Part shown: piece after piece, positions 7,001 to 19,000 of the stretch
Layout of the letters: each line of letters begins with the position of its first letter
Numbering within the stretch: the stretch's first letter is position 1
Assembly (NCBI GenBank): GCA_910585565.1
Contig: CAJUFC010000171.1
Location: 1-26,702 of the forward strand
Source: an uncultured Eggerthellaceae bacterium
Lineage (GTDB): Bacteria; Actinomycetota; Coriobacteriia; Coriobacteriales; Eggerthellaceae
DNA length: 26,702 nt
Direction of reading: 5' to 3'
Program-made: the position numbers and the translations under genes
Notes under the pieces: generated by a model
What the model was told of the DNA's origin: nothing
The model's input: only the letters and a program-made list of their open reading frames with translations
Databases searched by the model: none

Positions 7001-10000
7001 AAAGGGAACGAATCCCGCATGCATGCGTCGCTCGTCTTGGCCGTCGATGAGGTCGTACGCGAACGAAACGGCATCCTCGCCCGCGCCGCGCTCCGTCTGG
7101 AACAGGTAGTTTCCGCCATAGCTGGCAGCATCGACCGACTTGGCCAGCACGATGCGGCTGTCGAGCACCTGCTTGTGCACGGGCTCAGCAGGCACACCGT
7201 CATCTTCGCCGTCGCCCGCGCCGCCATCAGCGCTGCCGTCATCGTTCGCCGCGCCGCCGTCGCTGTCGCCTGCGTTGCCATCGGCAACCGCAGCCTCGCC
7301 GGCATCGCCACCCTCGATCGTCATGAACGCATGCTCTTCCGCCCACGCGATCGGGTACGTGCCGCGCTGCCACAGTCCGCCGTCTTTGACATCGTTCATG
7401 GAGACGGCCTTGCTGTTGACGGCGTCATAGTCGATGTGCGGAGTGCCCACGCGCAGCAGCGTCGCCGGCACGGCGTTCATGGCGTCGTCGCCTTCGCCGC
7501 CTGCTAGCTCGAGCGTGTATCCAGCAAGCTTGTAGCCGGTCTCGACCGCAACGAGCACCGGGCAGTCCACAAACTCGTAGTGCCCGACCCGCTCGCCGTC
7601 GCGAGCCTCGGCCCACGTCGTAGTCGTGCGCTCGCCGAGGCGCTGCCATGCGCCGACCGCGTCATCATAGGCCCACTGCACGAGGCGCACCGTCTTGCCC
7701 GGGATGCCCGCCTCGCTCGCGTCCTTGATGCCGTCGTAGTCGGTAGAGGCGACCATCGTTTCGTCGGCAGAGTCAAACCACACGTCACCCGCAATGACGC
7801 GCGTGGGAATGGGCAGGATGCCGCCGTCGCTGTCGTAGGCATCGCGCCCGAGCGCCACGTCAAGCACCATCGTCGAGGCAGCGGCAGCGCCCGCGTCGCC
7901 TGCAGCCACCGTGACCAGGTTGCTCGGCTGGCTCGTCGCCTCTTCCTGCTGCAAGAGCACGATCATCTCGCCTTCGTCTATCGCGACAAGATAGCCATCC
8001 TCGAGGCGCAGGTCAGAGTCGAGCGCGACGTCATTGCCTTGGTGCCGCTTGGCCACCACGAACTCGCGCGTCCGGAAGTCCGCGCCCATGACCCGCTCGT
8101 CGATGAGCTTGACCTTGTAGCCATACACCGTGGCGTTGCCAGACGCGTCGCGCACATGGGTGTCCAGCCCCTCGAATGCGAACACGCCGTTGCGCTCGCC
8201 CTCCGGCAGCGCCATCGGAGCAGTCGCGACAACATGGTCGCTCGCGTTCCACGCAGGGTCGCTCTTCCAAGTAGCAGCAGCGCCGTCGCCCGGCGTGAAC
8301 ACATAGCGCTCAAGCATGACCGTCAAGCCGTTGACGATGTCGTCGTCTTCGTCGTTCTGAATGCCATCGTTGTCGGCATCGTGCCATATGACGCCCTCGA
8401 TCCGATGCGTCACCGGAGCCAGCTCGCCCGCGTCAGCACCGTCGCGACCGGCCGTCTCGCCGTCGCTCATCTTCGCCACCTGCCGCCAGTCGTAAACGCC
8501 AGCGCCCGAGGACACCACGCCAGGCGCGTCGCCGGCCGCCGAGCCCTCGCCCGCAGCCTCGCCCACCTCGACAGCCACCTGCGAATCAGCAACGGCCGTC
8601 TCGTGCTGCGCGGGCGCGGCCACGATGAGCTGGCGCTCCACCAGCTGCGGCTCGGCCGCGTTCCCGCCACGTACCGTGAGGGCAATGCCACCGGTGACGC
8701 CGCGCTCGTCCTCGGACAGCGCGTCGGAGTCCTGCTCGGACGCGCCCTGGTGCGAGCGCGTAAGCATCCAGCGTGCGCCTGCGGTACCGTCAGCGTTTCT
8801 GACCTCGGCCAGCTCGACCCGATAGGCCGCCAGACGGACATCGTCGCCAGGCAGCACCACGGCCGTCGGCACGCCAGCGAACTCGTATGCGCCCTCGGCG
8901 TCCGTCGTCGTTTCGTAGTAGCCATGCCACGTGCCGCCCGCATCCGCAAAGCCGAACGTCTCGTCACGGAACCAGTGGCTGCCGCCATCGGCATCGTTCG
9001 TGCGCGCACCGTCGTAGTACCAGCGCGTCACGCGCACGGTCTCGCCCTCGAGGCCAGGCTCGCTGAAGACGCCGTCCTCGTCTGCGTCCTGCACGCCATC
9101 GTAGTCAGCATCGTCCCACACGCGACCTGCCAGCGATCCCGTCGGGATCTCGACGAGGCCCGCGTCCCCGCCGCGCTGCTGCTCCACCGCCAGCAACGGG
9201 TCGTAGGCGACGCCACCCCATCCGTCTTCGTCATACTGGCCCGTGCGACCGGCAACATCAACCTCGGTCGCCACGAGGATGCGTCCATGCTCCGGCTCGT
9301 ACTGCTCGTAGAGCCTGACGTCAGCAGCCGCCACGGCCCCGCTGGCCGCGTCTGCCGGCTTTCCGTCAGGACGCAGGTCGGAGTCGAAGCGCGTCGCGTC
9401 GACGAGGTCGCCGTCTACGGACAGCGCCGCATGCATCCGCGTCGCGATGACGTCGTCGCGACCGAGCAGCGTCTCGGTCACGGTGCCACCATCGCCCGTC
9501 TCGGCCTTCTTGAGGCCAACGAGCTCGACCGTATAGGACGCCAAGCGTATGTCGTCGGTATCGACCGCTTCGGCAGCGAATCCGTCCGTGCGCTTGCCGT
9601 CGGCGTCGTGCGCATACGGCTGCACGACCGTGCCGTCTCGCTTGATGCCCACATAGCTCGGCACGCCTTCGAACGTGTAGACGCCCCGGTGCAGCCCGGC
9701 CGCCGCATCGTCGCGGTCGCTCGTCACGGCCTCCATTGAGAAGCGCTCGGGCGCGACCTTGACCCACGTGCCGCCATCGAGATACCACTGCGTGAGACGC
9801 ACCACGGCGCCCGGAATGACCTCCTCGGAAACGGTCGCGTCGACGCCAGTCGGCACGGAGCCGTCGTCAAAGCCGTCGATGGCGAAGTTGCGCAGGCCGT
9901 CATAGTTGGCGTCGTCCCACACGACGCCCTGGATCTTTGACAGCTGATACGGGCCGAAGCCGGCGTTCATGCGCAGCTCGTCTTGGCCGAGGCTCGTGTC

Positions 10001-13000
10001 GAAGGCATACGTGACCGGGTTGCCTGCGTCGTCAGAGATCGGGTTGCCTGCCGCGTCGCGCGCCTGCACCGTCACCAGGTGCTGCGGCTGCGTCATGTGC
10101 GGCCCGTCGAGCACTGCCTTGGCCGCCAGCACCAGCTTGCCCTCGAGCACCGACTTCGTGACGTCGCGGCCGTTCGGCGCCATCTCCTGCGCGTTGTAGT
10201 CGCTCCAGTAGATAGGATAGTTGCCTGCGTCGTAGCCCGCGATCGTGTTCTGCTGCGCGCTGTATCCCTTCGAGTTGAATGCCTCGGCCGCGGGACTGTG
10301 CGCCTCAACAAGCGTGGTAGGCAGGCCGTTCACGGCGTCAGCGTCTGCGCCGCCCTTCACTTCGAGGGTATAGCCAGCCATGCGATACGCGCCGTCTTTC
10401 AAGACGTACACCGGCACGCCCTCGAAGAGATACGCGCCGCCGCCCTGCGTGAGCACGGCGCTCGTGCTGCCCGAGGCCGCCGCAGCCGCTACGGGCGCCG
10501 CCGCAGCATCTGCCCCCGCAGCAAAAGCCGCAGCATCCGCCCCCAAGCCCGTCGGGTAGGCGAAATCGGGGTTATGGACCCACTCGCCCGTGCCCTCCAC
10601 GGCACCCGGCTGCCAGTAATACTGCTTGAGGATGACCTGCTTGCCGTCGATGCCGGCTTCGCTTGCATGGGGCACGTTGCCTTCGAACACCCCGTCATAG
10701 TCAGCGTCGTTCCAGACGAAGCCCGCGATGGCATACGGAGCCAGCTCGCGGATGCCGCCGTCGTTGTCGGCACGGTCGGCGCCCAGCGCCAGGTCGTACG
10801 CAACGGAGCCGGTCTCGCCTGCGTGCAGGACGATGGGGTTCTTGGCATGTGGCGCCAGCGTGACGTTGGATGCAGCGCTCATGTCCTCCGCCGGCTCGAG
10901 CAGCACGTCTACCTCGCCCTTGTCGCGATTCATGAGGAAGCCGTCGATGTAGCGCAAATCAGAGTCGCGCTCGGTCTCCGTCAGGTCAGCTGCATAGTTG
11001 CCCCGCTGGTATTTCGCGATGCCCATCTGGCGATTCTCGAACCGCTCGTCGGTGATGCGCAGCTGATACCCACATACCACGATTCGCTCGGGCGTGACGA
11101 TGGTGCCCGCGCCGTCGACCACCGCAGGAATGTATTTCTGGGTCGATAGGTCGTCGAACTGGAAGTATCCGGCCAGGTCGGTCGGCGTGCCGTCCACCGT
11201 CTTGAAGTCGGTCGTCATCGTGCGCGACCACACCGGAGATGTGCCATCCGCGTCGTCATACTCCCAGCCGCCCGCGCCGTCGGGCACGAGGCGGTAGATC
11301 GTCACCTCGACGCCATTGGCCAGCGGCTCGTCAGCCAGCTCGCCTGGGTCGACGACGCCATCGTCGTTCGCATCCGTCCACAGGAAGCGGCCATCGCCAG
11401 TCAGCTCGTAGTCGTCCTGCATGCCGTCATTGTCGTCATCATGCCAGATAATGCCGGAAATCGACTGCTTCGGCGGTGCCAGCTGCCCCGCATCAGCGCC
11501 GGTGCGGCCCGGCTCGCCGCTGTCGGGCAGCGTGGCCGGCACACGCCAGTCATACACGGCAGCGCTCGTGTGCGCGTCGCCAGCGACGGCGACGTGGGAC
11601 GTATTCGGCTTGCAGGCGCCCACGTCACGCGAGGCCATCTGGGCCAAGACGAGCTGCATCTCAACAGCGTTGCCCTTCTCGGCGTTGCGCACGTTGAGCG
11701 GAATGCCGCCCGTCGCGCCAACGATGGCGGCGCCATCGGCACCTACCGCGGCAATCGCATCCGAGTCAGCCGTCGCGTCGGCACCCTGATGCTGGCGCGT
11801 CAGCAGCCACTGCTCGGTGATGGTGTCGCCATTGACGTCAAGCGTCTCCTCGTGCGCCGCCACCAGCTCGACACGATAGGCTGCCAGGTGAATCGCGTCA
11901 TGCTCGCCCACGATAGCCGTCGGCAGGTTCTCGAACACATATACGCCGTCGGCATCGGTCGTGGCCTCGTAGTAGCCATGCCACGCGCCGCCATCGTCCG
12001 TGAAGCCGAACGACTCGTCACGGAACCAATGGCTGCCGCCGTCAGCCTCGTTCGTCTGCGCGTCGTCGTAGTACCAGCGCGTGATGCGCACAGCCTCGCC
12101 CGCCATCCCCGGCTCGACCAGCGCGCCGTCCTTGACCGCGTCGCTCTGCACGCCGTCATAGTCGACATCGTTCCATACGCGTCCCCGGATGGACGAGGTG
12201 GGAATCGTCACGAGGCCAGCGTCGCCGCCCCGCTGCATCTCCACCGGACGCGGCGTGTCGTAGTCGACCTGCTCGTATATCGCCCCATACTGATCGCGAC
12301 GGTCGCCATCGATGAGCACGGAGGCGGCCGACACGAGAATCATGCCGTCAGCGCGGTAGACGAACTCGCCCGCGTCATCTGAGCCCGGCTCGTACTCCTC
12401 GTACAGCGTGCCATCCTCGGTGGCGTCGCTTCCCAGATCGGAGTCATACCGCGTGGCGTCAGCGGACACGGCCGCATGCTCGCGCGTCGCGATGACCTCC
12501 GAGCGCTTGTCCAGGCGCACGCTGTAGGCGACGATGCGAATGTCATCGGAGGCGATGGCGCCCGCAAAGTCGTCAGGCTGCACGATGGTGCCATCGGCGG
12601 TGACGCCCACGTATGTCGGCAGACCCGCGAACGTATAGACGCCGTCTTGGTCGGTGAGCACCACGTCTTTGCCCGTGTCGGCATCCTTGTCGACATACGC
12701 ATAGGCAAAGGCCGGGTTGGGCGCCCAGCTGCCATTATCAGCCCGATACCACTGGGTGATGGTGAGGCCCGCACCCTCGATGGGGATGTCAGCCGTCGCC
12801 GCACCAGCCGCCTCGGGCGCGCCAGTCCCCGGGGGCGTCGGCGGCGTGGAGTCGACCGGGTCGATAGGCGTCTTGAAGCTGCGCAGCCCGTCATGGTCGC
12901 CGTCGTTCCAGACGACGCCCTGGATCTTGGCGGTACCGAACGGGCCGAACCCAGCATGCATGCGCAGCTCGTCCTGGCCGCGCGTCATGTCGAAGTCGAG

Positions 13001-16000
13001 GTCGGGCGAGACCGTGACGCGATATGGCTCCTCGGTGGCGCCATTGCCGGCAGCGTCGTCGTTGGTGGCGCGTGCGGCCACGACCAGCTTCCTGTCGAGC
13101 ACCGACTTCACCACGTCGCCATCGGCGTTCACGGCCTGGATGTCCGATTCATCCCACAGAACAGGGTAGTTGCCACTGCCGTAGTGCGTATCGAGGTTCT
13201 GCTCCGCCGAGCGCGCCTTGGAGTTCCTGTCGTCGGAGCCCGGCGTGCCAACCTGCATGAGCGTAGCCGGCAGGCCGCTGATGGCGCTTGCGCCCGTGCC
13301 GCCCAGCACCTCGACGGTATAGCCCGCAAGGTAGTTGACGTATGCACCGTCGACGAGGCGCACCACCGATGCCGACACGTCCTCGAAGCAGTAGTGGCCG
13401 TCTTGGTCGGTCTCCATCGTTGCATATATATTGGCGTTGGCACCCGGGCCAGAGGCAAGGCTGTCGTGCCACTCGCCTGCGTCGTAGTAGTACTGGCGCA
13501 GGATGACCGTCTTGCCTGCGATGGCTGGCTCGCCCTCGTCCTTGATGCCGTCGTAGTCGGTCAGCGCGTTGGGCCCCTGTGCGAATGCGCCCGTTGCCGC
13601 ATCGATCGTGCCTTGCTTGTCATGCCAGACGTATCCGGCAATGCTCTGCGCAGCCGGTATGCGGATGCCGCCGTCGTTGCTGGCGCGGTCTGCGCCCTTC
13701 GCCACGTCATACTCAACGGAGCCGCCAGCGGCAGCTGCCTCGTGATTGGGGTTGCGCGAAGCAGGCGCGCTCACCTTGTTGGATGCCGTCGATGCGCCGT
13801 CGGTGGGCTGCAGCAGCACGTCCACCTCGCCAGCCTCGACGTCCATGAGGTATCCGTCCTCATAGCGCAGATCAGAATCCCGCTTGTAGTCACTGCCCTG
13901 CTTGAACTTGGCGACATTGAGCTCACGCGTCACGAAGCGCTCGTCGGTGACCTGCAGGCGATAGCCGTACACGGTCGTCGTGCCGTCGGCGTTCAGCCGC
14001 TGGGTCAGCAGCTCGCCGAACGAGAAGAAGCCCGCGACATTCTTGTAGGTGCCACCGTCCCAGAAGATGTGGTCGGCCGTCGTGGTGGTGACCGGCGCCC
14101 AGGCAGCATCGGCCTCCCAGCCGCTGCCGTCTGCCGTCGGCACCATCCGCCACAAGGTGACCTCGAGGTCGTTGGCGATGTTGCTGCCCGTGAAGTCAGA
14201 CTCGATCTCGCCCTCGTCAACGATGCCGTCGCCGTTCGCGTCGGTATGGACCACGCCAGACGTGCTGGCCAGCTCGCTGTCGTCCTGGATGCCATCATCG
14301 TTGGCGTCATCCCAGATGACGCCCGCTATGGCCTGCAGCGGACGCATGATCTCGCCCACGTCACCGCCCGGCTTCACCGCCTCGCCGTCCTCGTTCACGG
14401 CAGCGAGCAGCCAGTCATAGGTGACGCCGGTGCTATCGGCCCGCATGGCGCGGTCGGCCGGCATGGCGTCTGTCGCGGCGATCGTCACCTGCGACGCCTG
14501 GGTCGCGCCATCCTGCACGTACTTCTCAGGTATGGCAGACGCCAGGATGACCTGGCCGTCATGGGCGCGGTCGACCGGCGCGCCGCCAGCGGCAGCGTCA
14601 CGCTCGCGGCTCGATACCATGATCGCGCCCGTCGCGCCCTGCAGGTCCTTGCTGTACGCATCGGAGTCAACCAGCTCGTCTGCGTGCTGGTGGTAGCGCG
14701 TTAGCAGCCACTCGACATCGTCGTCGGTGCTTGCCGTCGTCTCCCCGGCATGCAGGCGAGCCAGCTCGACGCGATACGCCGCCAGATAGTGACCGCCGAA
14801 CTCGTCGGTATATGCCGTCGGCAGATTGTCGAATGAGTAGGTGCCATCCTCGTCGGTCATGACCGCGATGTAGCCCGCGCCGTTCGCATCCGTCGCAGAC
14901 ACGGCACCCGTGCTCCGCGGCACGCGAGCGCTTGTGGGGTCAGCAGGATTGGAGAGCTTCGTCGTGCGCGGGTCGGCGCCAAACGTGGCGTTGCGCTCCC
15001 AGGCGCCATCGCGGTAGTACCACTGGGTCAGGCGCACTTCCTGGTCCTTGATGCCCGGCTCGTCCTCGCCGCGCACACCATCGTAGCCGCCCGCAGCATG
15101 CACGCCATCGTCCCACACGCATCCCTCGATCGCTGAGGTGGGAATCTCCACGATGCCGCCGTCAAAGTTGTATAGGCGCTTCGCATCGCCCAGGTTGTAG
15201 GTGATGTCCGTGGTCGCGCCCGTGCCGTCAGTCACCGTGATGGTGAGCTTGTTCTCGTTGGGCGTGTTCTCGTCGGCTGACTCGGCCATGACGATGAAGC
15301 CAGCAGGCCCGATGCCGTCCTCCACTTGAATGGAGCCGTTCTCGTTGAGGTAGAAGGCGTCATCGGTGCTGCCGCCGGTCGCCTGCGACAGATACGACGC
15401 GATGGTGGTCGTGCTCAGGTCGGAGTCAAGCTCGGTATTGTCGACGCCAGCCGTCTCGACGTTGCGCTTGGTGATCGCCCAATCCTGCGGCAGCTTGGCC
15501 AGGTCGGCCTTGTCGATGCGGACGCGATACCCGGCGAGGTACTTCTTCTTCGTCCCCTCGGGGCTGGTGGTGTCGTATGGGTCCTCCACATACGTCTTCA
15601 CGTCGCGGAACAGGTACTGGCCTGCGCCCTTGTCCTTGCCGGTGATGTCGTACCGGAGGCTGTCGCCCACGCCATCGCCGTTGCTGTCAGCAGTGTGTTG
15701 GTTGGGAACGAGCTTCCATGTGGGGCCAGCCGCATCATCGGTGTCGTAGTACCAGCGCTCGAGCAGCACCTTGACGTCGTTGACGCCCAGCTCGTCGTCT
15801 TCTTGCAGGCCATTGTAGTTGGCATCGTTCCAGATGCGGTTGCCTAGATACCCCTTGGTGCCGTCGATCAGGCCGAGGGCCACCTTGTTCTGCTTCTGGT
15901 ATCCCAGATGCTGGGCCTCGTTGCCCGCATCGTCCGTCTCGTAGATGGCATGCCCGTCGTCATCGAGCGGCACGGCCGTGTACACCGGGCGCGTCTTCAT

Positions 16001-19000
16001 GACGCCCTTCTCGATGAGCAGGTCGTTGTCGAACTCCGCGACCGTGTCGTTGGGAATCTCGAGCGGGTTGTCAGACCAGGTGACCAGCGTCGGCTTCAAC
16101 ATGCGCATCTGCGTGTCTGCCACCACGATGATGTAGGCCCGGTCAGGGATCAGCGTGAACGAGAAGAAGCCGTCCGGTATCTCGGCGTCGCCTACCTTCG
16201 TGATGAACTCGGCCACGTTCCCGTCTGCGTCCAACGCCACGTTCTCGTCCATCTTCTGGGACACGGTGTCGTACTCGTGCACGGTGACGCGCATGTCCCC
16301 GAGCCTGAGCTCGGGGGCTTGTGTGCCTGCGCCCTGCGTGAGATAGTCGGGCAGGTTCAGCGTGCCACCGTCGTGCGTGTCGAGGATGGAGTTGATGTCC
16401 TCGTCGTCCATCTCCTCGTCGGCGCCTTCGACCCAGTCGTCGCGATAGACGACGCCCTGGTAGTCGACCGGGCACGCGATGCCCACGTCATAGCTGGTGG
16501 CGCGCGCATCGTAGAGCTCGTGCACCTCGTCGAGATCGCCCTTGGCGAACTTCTCCTTGTCATACTTCACGGCCTCCACCGTGATGGGCGTCTCGGTCGT
16601 GGCAATGAGCGCCGCCTCGTTGACATCAGGCGTCGCGGGGTCGTCCTCGATGCGCTCGATCTTCATCTTGACGCGTGCGTCATCCGGGCCGATCTCCTTG
16701 GTCGTCAGCGAATAGCTGGCGTACTGCGAAGGGAACGTATAGCGCAGCTTGTACTTGCCCGGCGCGAGGTTCGACAGGATGTAGTAGCCCTTGTTGTCGT
16801 AGTAGTCCGACTCCGTCACGAACGCATAGGGAGCGCCATCGATGACGGCATCGTACTTGCCGAACTCGTTGAACGCGATATCACCTGTTTCAGGGTCGCA
16901 CTTCACCCACACGTCCTGGTAGTCGGTATCCGCGTCGTTCACGAGCTTGGCGGCCAAGCCGTTGCGATTGACGGGAATGCCCCACTCGTTCAGCAGCTCG
17001 ACCACGACGCCGTTGATGCCGGGGTCCTCCACCTCGCCGTCATAGTCGACGTCTCGGTAGGCAGGCGACTTCTCGCCCTCGCCATCGGTGTAGAACTGCG
17101 ACCACACGCCGCCGTCAGCGATGTGCTTGCCCGTCGCGATGGTCCACCTGCCGTTGGCGCCCTTGTGATACGTCGTCGTGCGGCCCAGACCGTCGGTGGT
17201 CTCGGCGTCTGCCGTGTCGTCTTGCAGCGTGTTCCAATCGGGGTCGAGCCAGACATAGTCGCCGATGTAGCCGCGCTCGTCCGGGGCATCCACGAACACG
17301 CCGGCGAGCGAGTTCTCCATCACCGTGGCACGCATGTCGGCTTCCTCGGTCGAGCCATGCGTGTTGATGCGGCTGACGAACGAGTTCCACTGCACTACCT
17401 CGGCCAAGCGCGCGGCCAGATCAGGGTTCAACTCCGGGTCCTTCGGGTCAAGGTTCATGTCGAACACCGGGTTGCCCGTCGTATTGCCGTTGTACTTGGG
17501 CAAGTTGAGCGGCGTATGCATGTCGCACGACAGACGGTAGTACCCGCTCGCAGGCACGAACATCTCGTAGTCTGCCTCGTCAAGCACCTGTGCCCATATG
17601 ACGCGCAGGCCCTTGCGCAGCTTCTCAGCCTCCTCCGCGCCGAGCGTACCGGAGGAGATCTGTTCTTTCAACTCGTCGAGCGGCACGAAGCCGTCTGCGC
17701 GCATCTCGCTCGCGTTGATGCCGCTTTGGGCGATCTGGGCGCGCCGCGCGTTCAGCCAATCCTTCGATGCGGTCTCGCCCATCTCCCACAGCTGCGGGAT
17801 GTCGTCTTCGGTATAGGGCACCAGCTTGCCGTCGGGTGCCGTGCGCACCGGCCCCACCCAGAACGACACCTCGTCATCGGAGAGGTAGCGCGTCGTAGAG
17901 GTGTTCTGCGGCAGGCCGAGCTTGGGATTATGCAACCCGAACGGGTCATACATCTCTATCTTGATGGAGTCGAGGTCGCTGATCCAGCCGTTCCACTGCG
18001 ACGCGCGCGCCACCGGCTCGCCGTTGGACGTGTTGGACGTCTCGGTATCGCCCACATAGGGCAGCACGTCATAGAGGACCGGGCGCGTGGTGTTGCGCGC
18101 CTGCTCAATGCCGTTGCTCAGGTTCATCAGCGACGAGTAGTACGTGTAATCGGTGCCCTCAGGCGCCGCTGCCGGGCCATAGCTGTCTTTGGTCCTCGAC
18201 GCATCGATGTCGGTGGAGGCCGTCTTCAGCTGCGCCACCATGTCCTTCGACACGAACCCGACCGCAGCCAAGCTCATCGAGAGCATCTTCTGGTCAATGC
18301 GGCCGTCGAGGTTGACGTCGCGCGTGTCGCGCACGAGCGACACCGACTCGCTAGACGTCTGAACGGTGGGCACATACCCATTGAAGTTGCCGTACTTGAA
18401 GTCAAAGCCCGTGGCGATGAGGAGGTCGCGGCTGACCGACGCCGATGCGCTCTCGGAAATCGGCATCAGCAGCTCCACCACAACGGCAGTGCCCATATCG
18501 AGGCGTCCGCGCGTGGATACGCCGTCCTCGTCGGTGGCACCAGAGAACTGCCAGCTGAGGAACTTGCGCTGCGTGCGCACCTCCTCGTTGATGGAATTGA
18601 GCTTGTCGGCCACCCGCAAGTCGCCGCCCACGTAGGGGTTGTTCATCGTGAGGCCGTACTGGTCGCCCCCGACGACGTCGGTGGCCTCGGTGAGGTCATC
18701 GTTGTACTTCACGAAGCGATACGTCCACATGGGACCGTACTCCATATAGACGGGCTTGCCCGCCGCATCCACCATCGGGCTGCCGTCAGCGTCGACCTTC
18801 TGGCGATAGCGCGGCTTGTAGGCCGGGCTGCCGTCTTCGTAGAATGCAGGCGTTCCCTTGGAGTCGGTCAGCACGACCTTCTCGTATTCGTACAGCGGGT
18901 TGCCCGCCGCATCCACCTTCGGGGTACCGTCAGCGGTTTTCTGCTGCACGTACCGCGGCGTGCCGTCGTCGTTGAACACGGGGTTGCCGTCCTCGTCGGT

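Larger units (their letters stand above)
6065..9154 (-). repeat. Four-module supra-repeat, copy 3 (A-B-C-D)
   Basis: 1,030 residues. Core Trp codons begin at 9118 (A, GRVWDDADYDGVQD), 8386 (B, GVIWHDADNDGIQN), 7780 (C, GDVWFDS...TDYDGIKD) and 6964 (D, GVVWDDRNYDGVRA). Class signatures match copies 1 and 2: A has GGSHWFRDETFGFAD, SHQGASEQDSDA and ends VYDW; B has DSDLRLEDGYL; C has NSK and GQDERRMHAGF; D has FDSDLDH, LYEQY and GGDAGLV. Acidic low-complexity insertions occur inside A (8497-8570), C (7181-7314) and D (6653-6825). The extra EF-hand loop seen in module B of copies 1 and 2 is absent. Confidence 0.85.
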
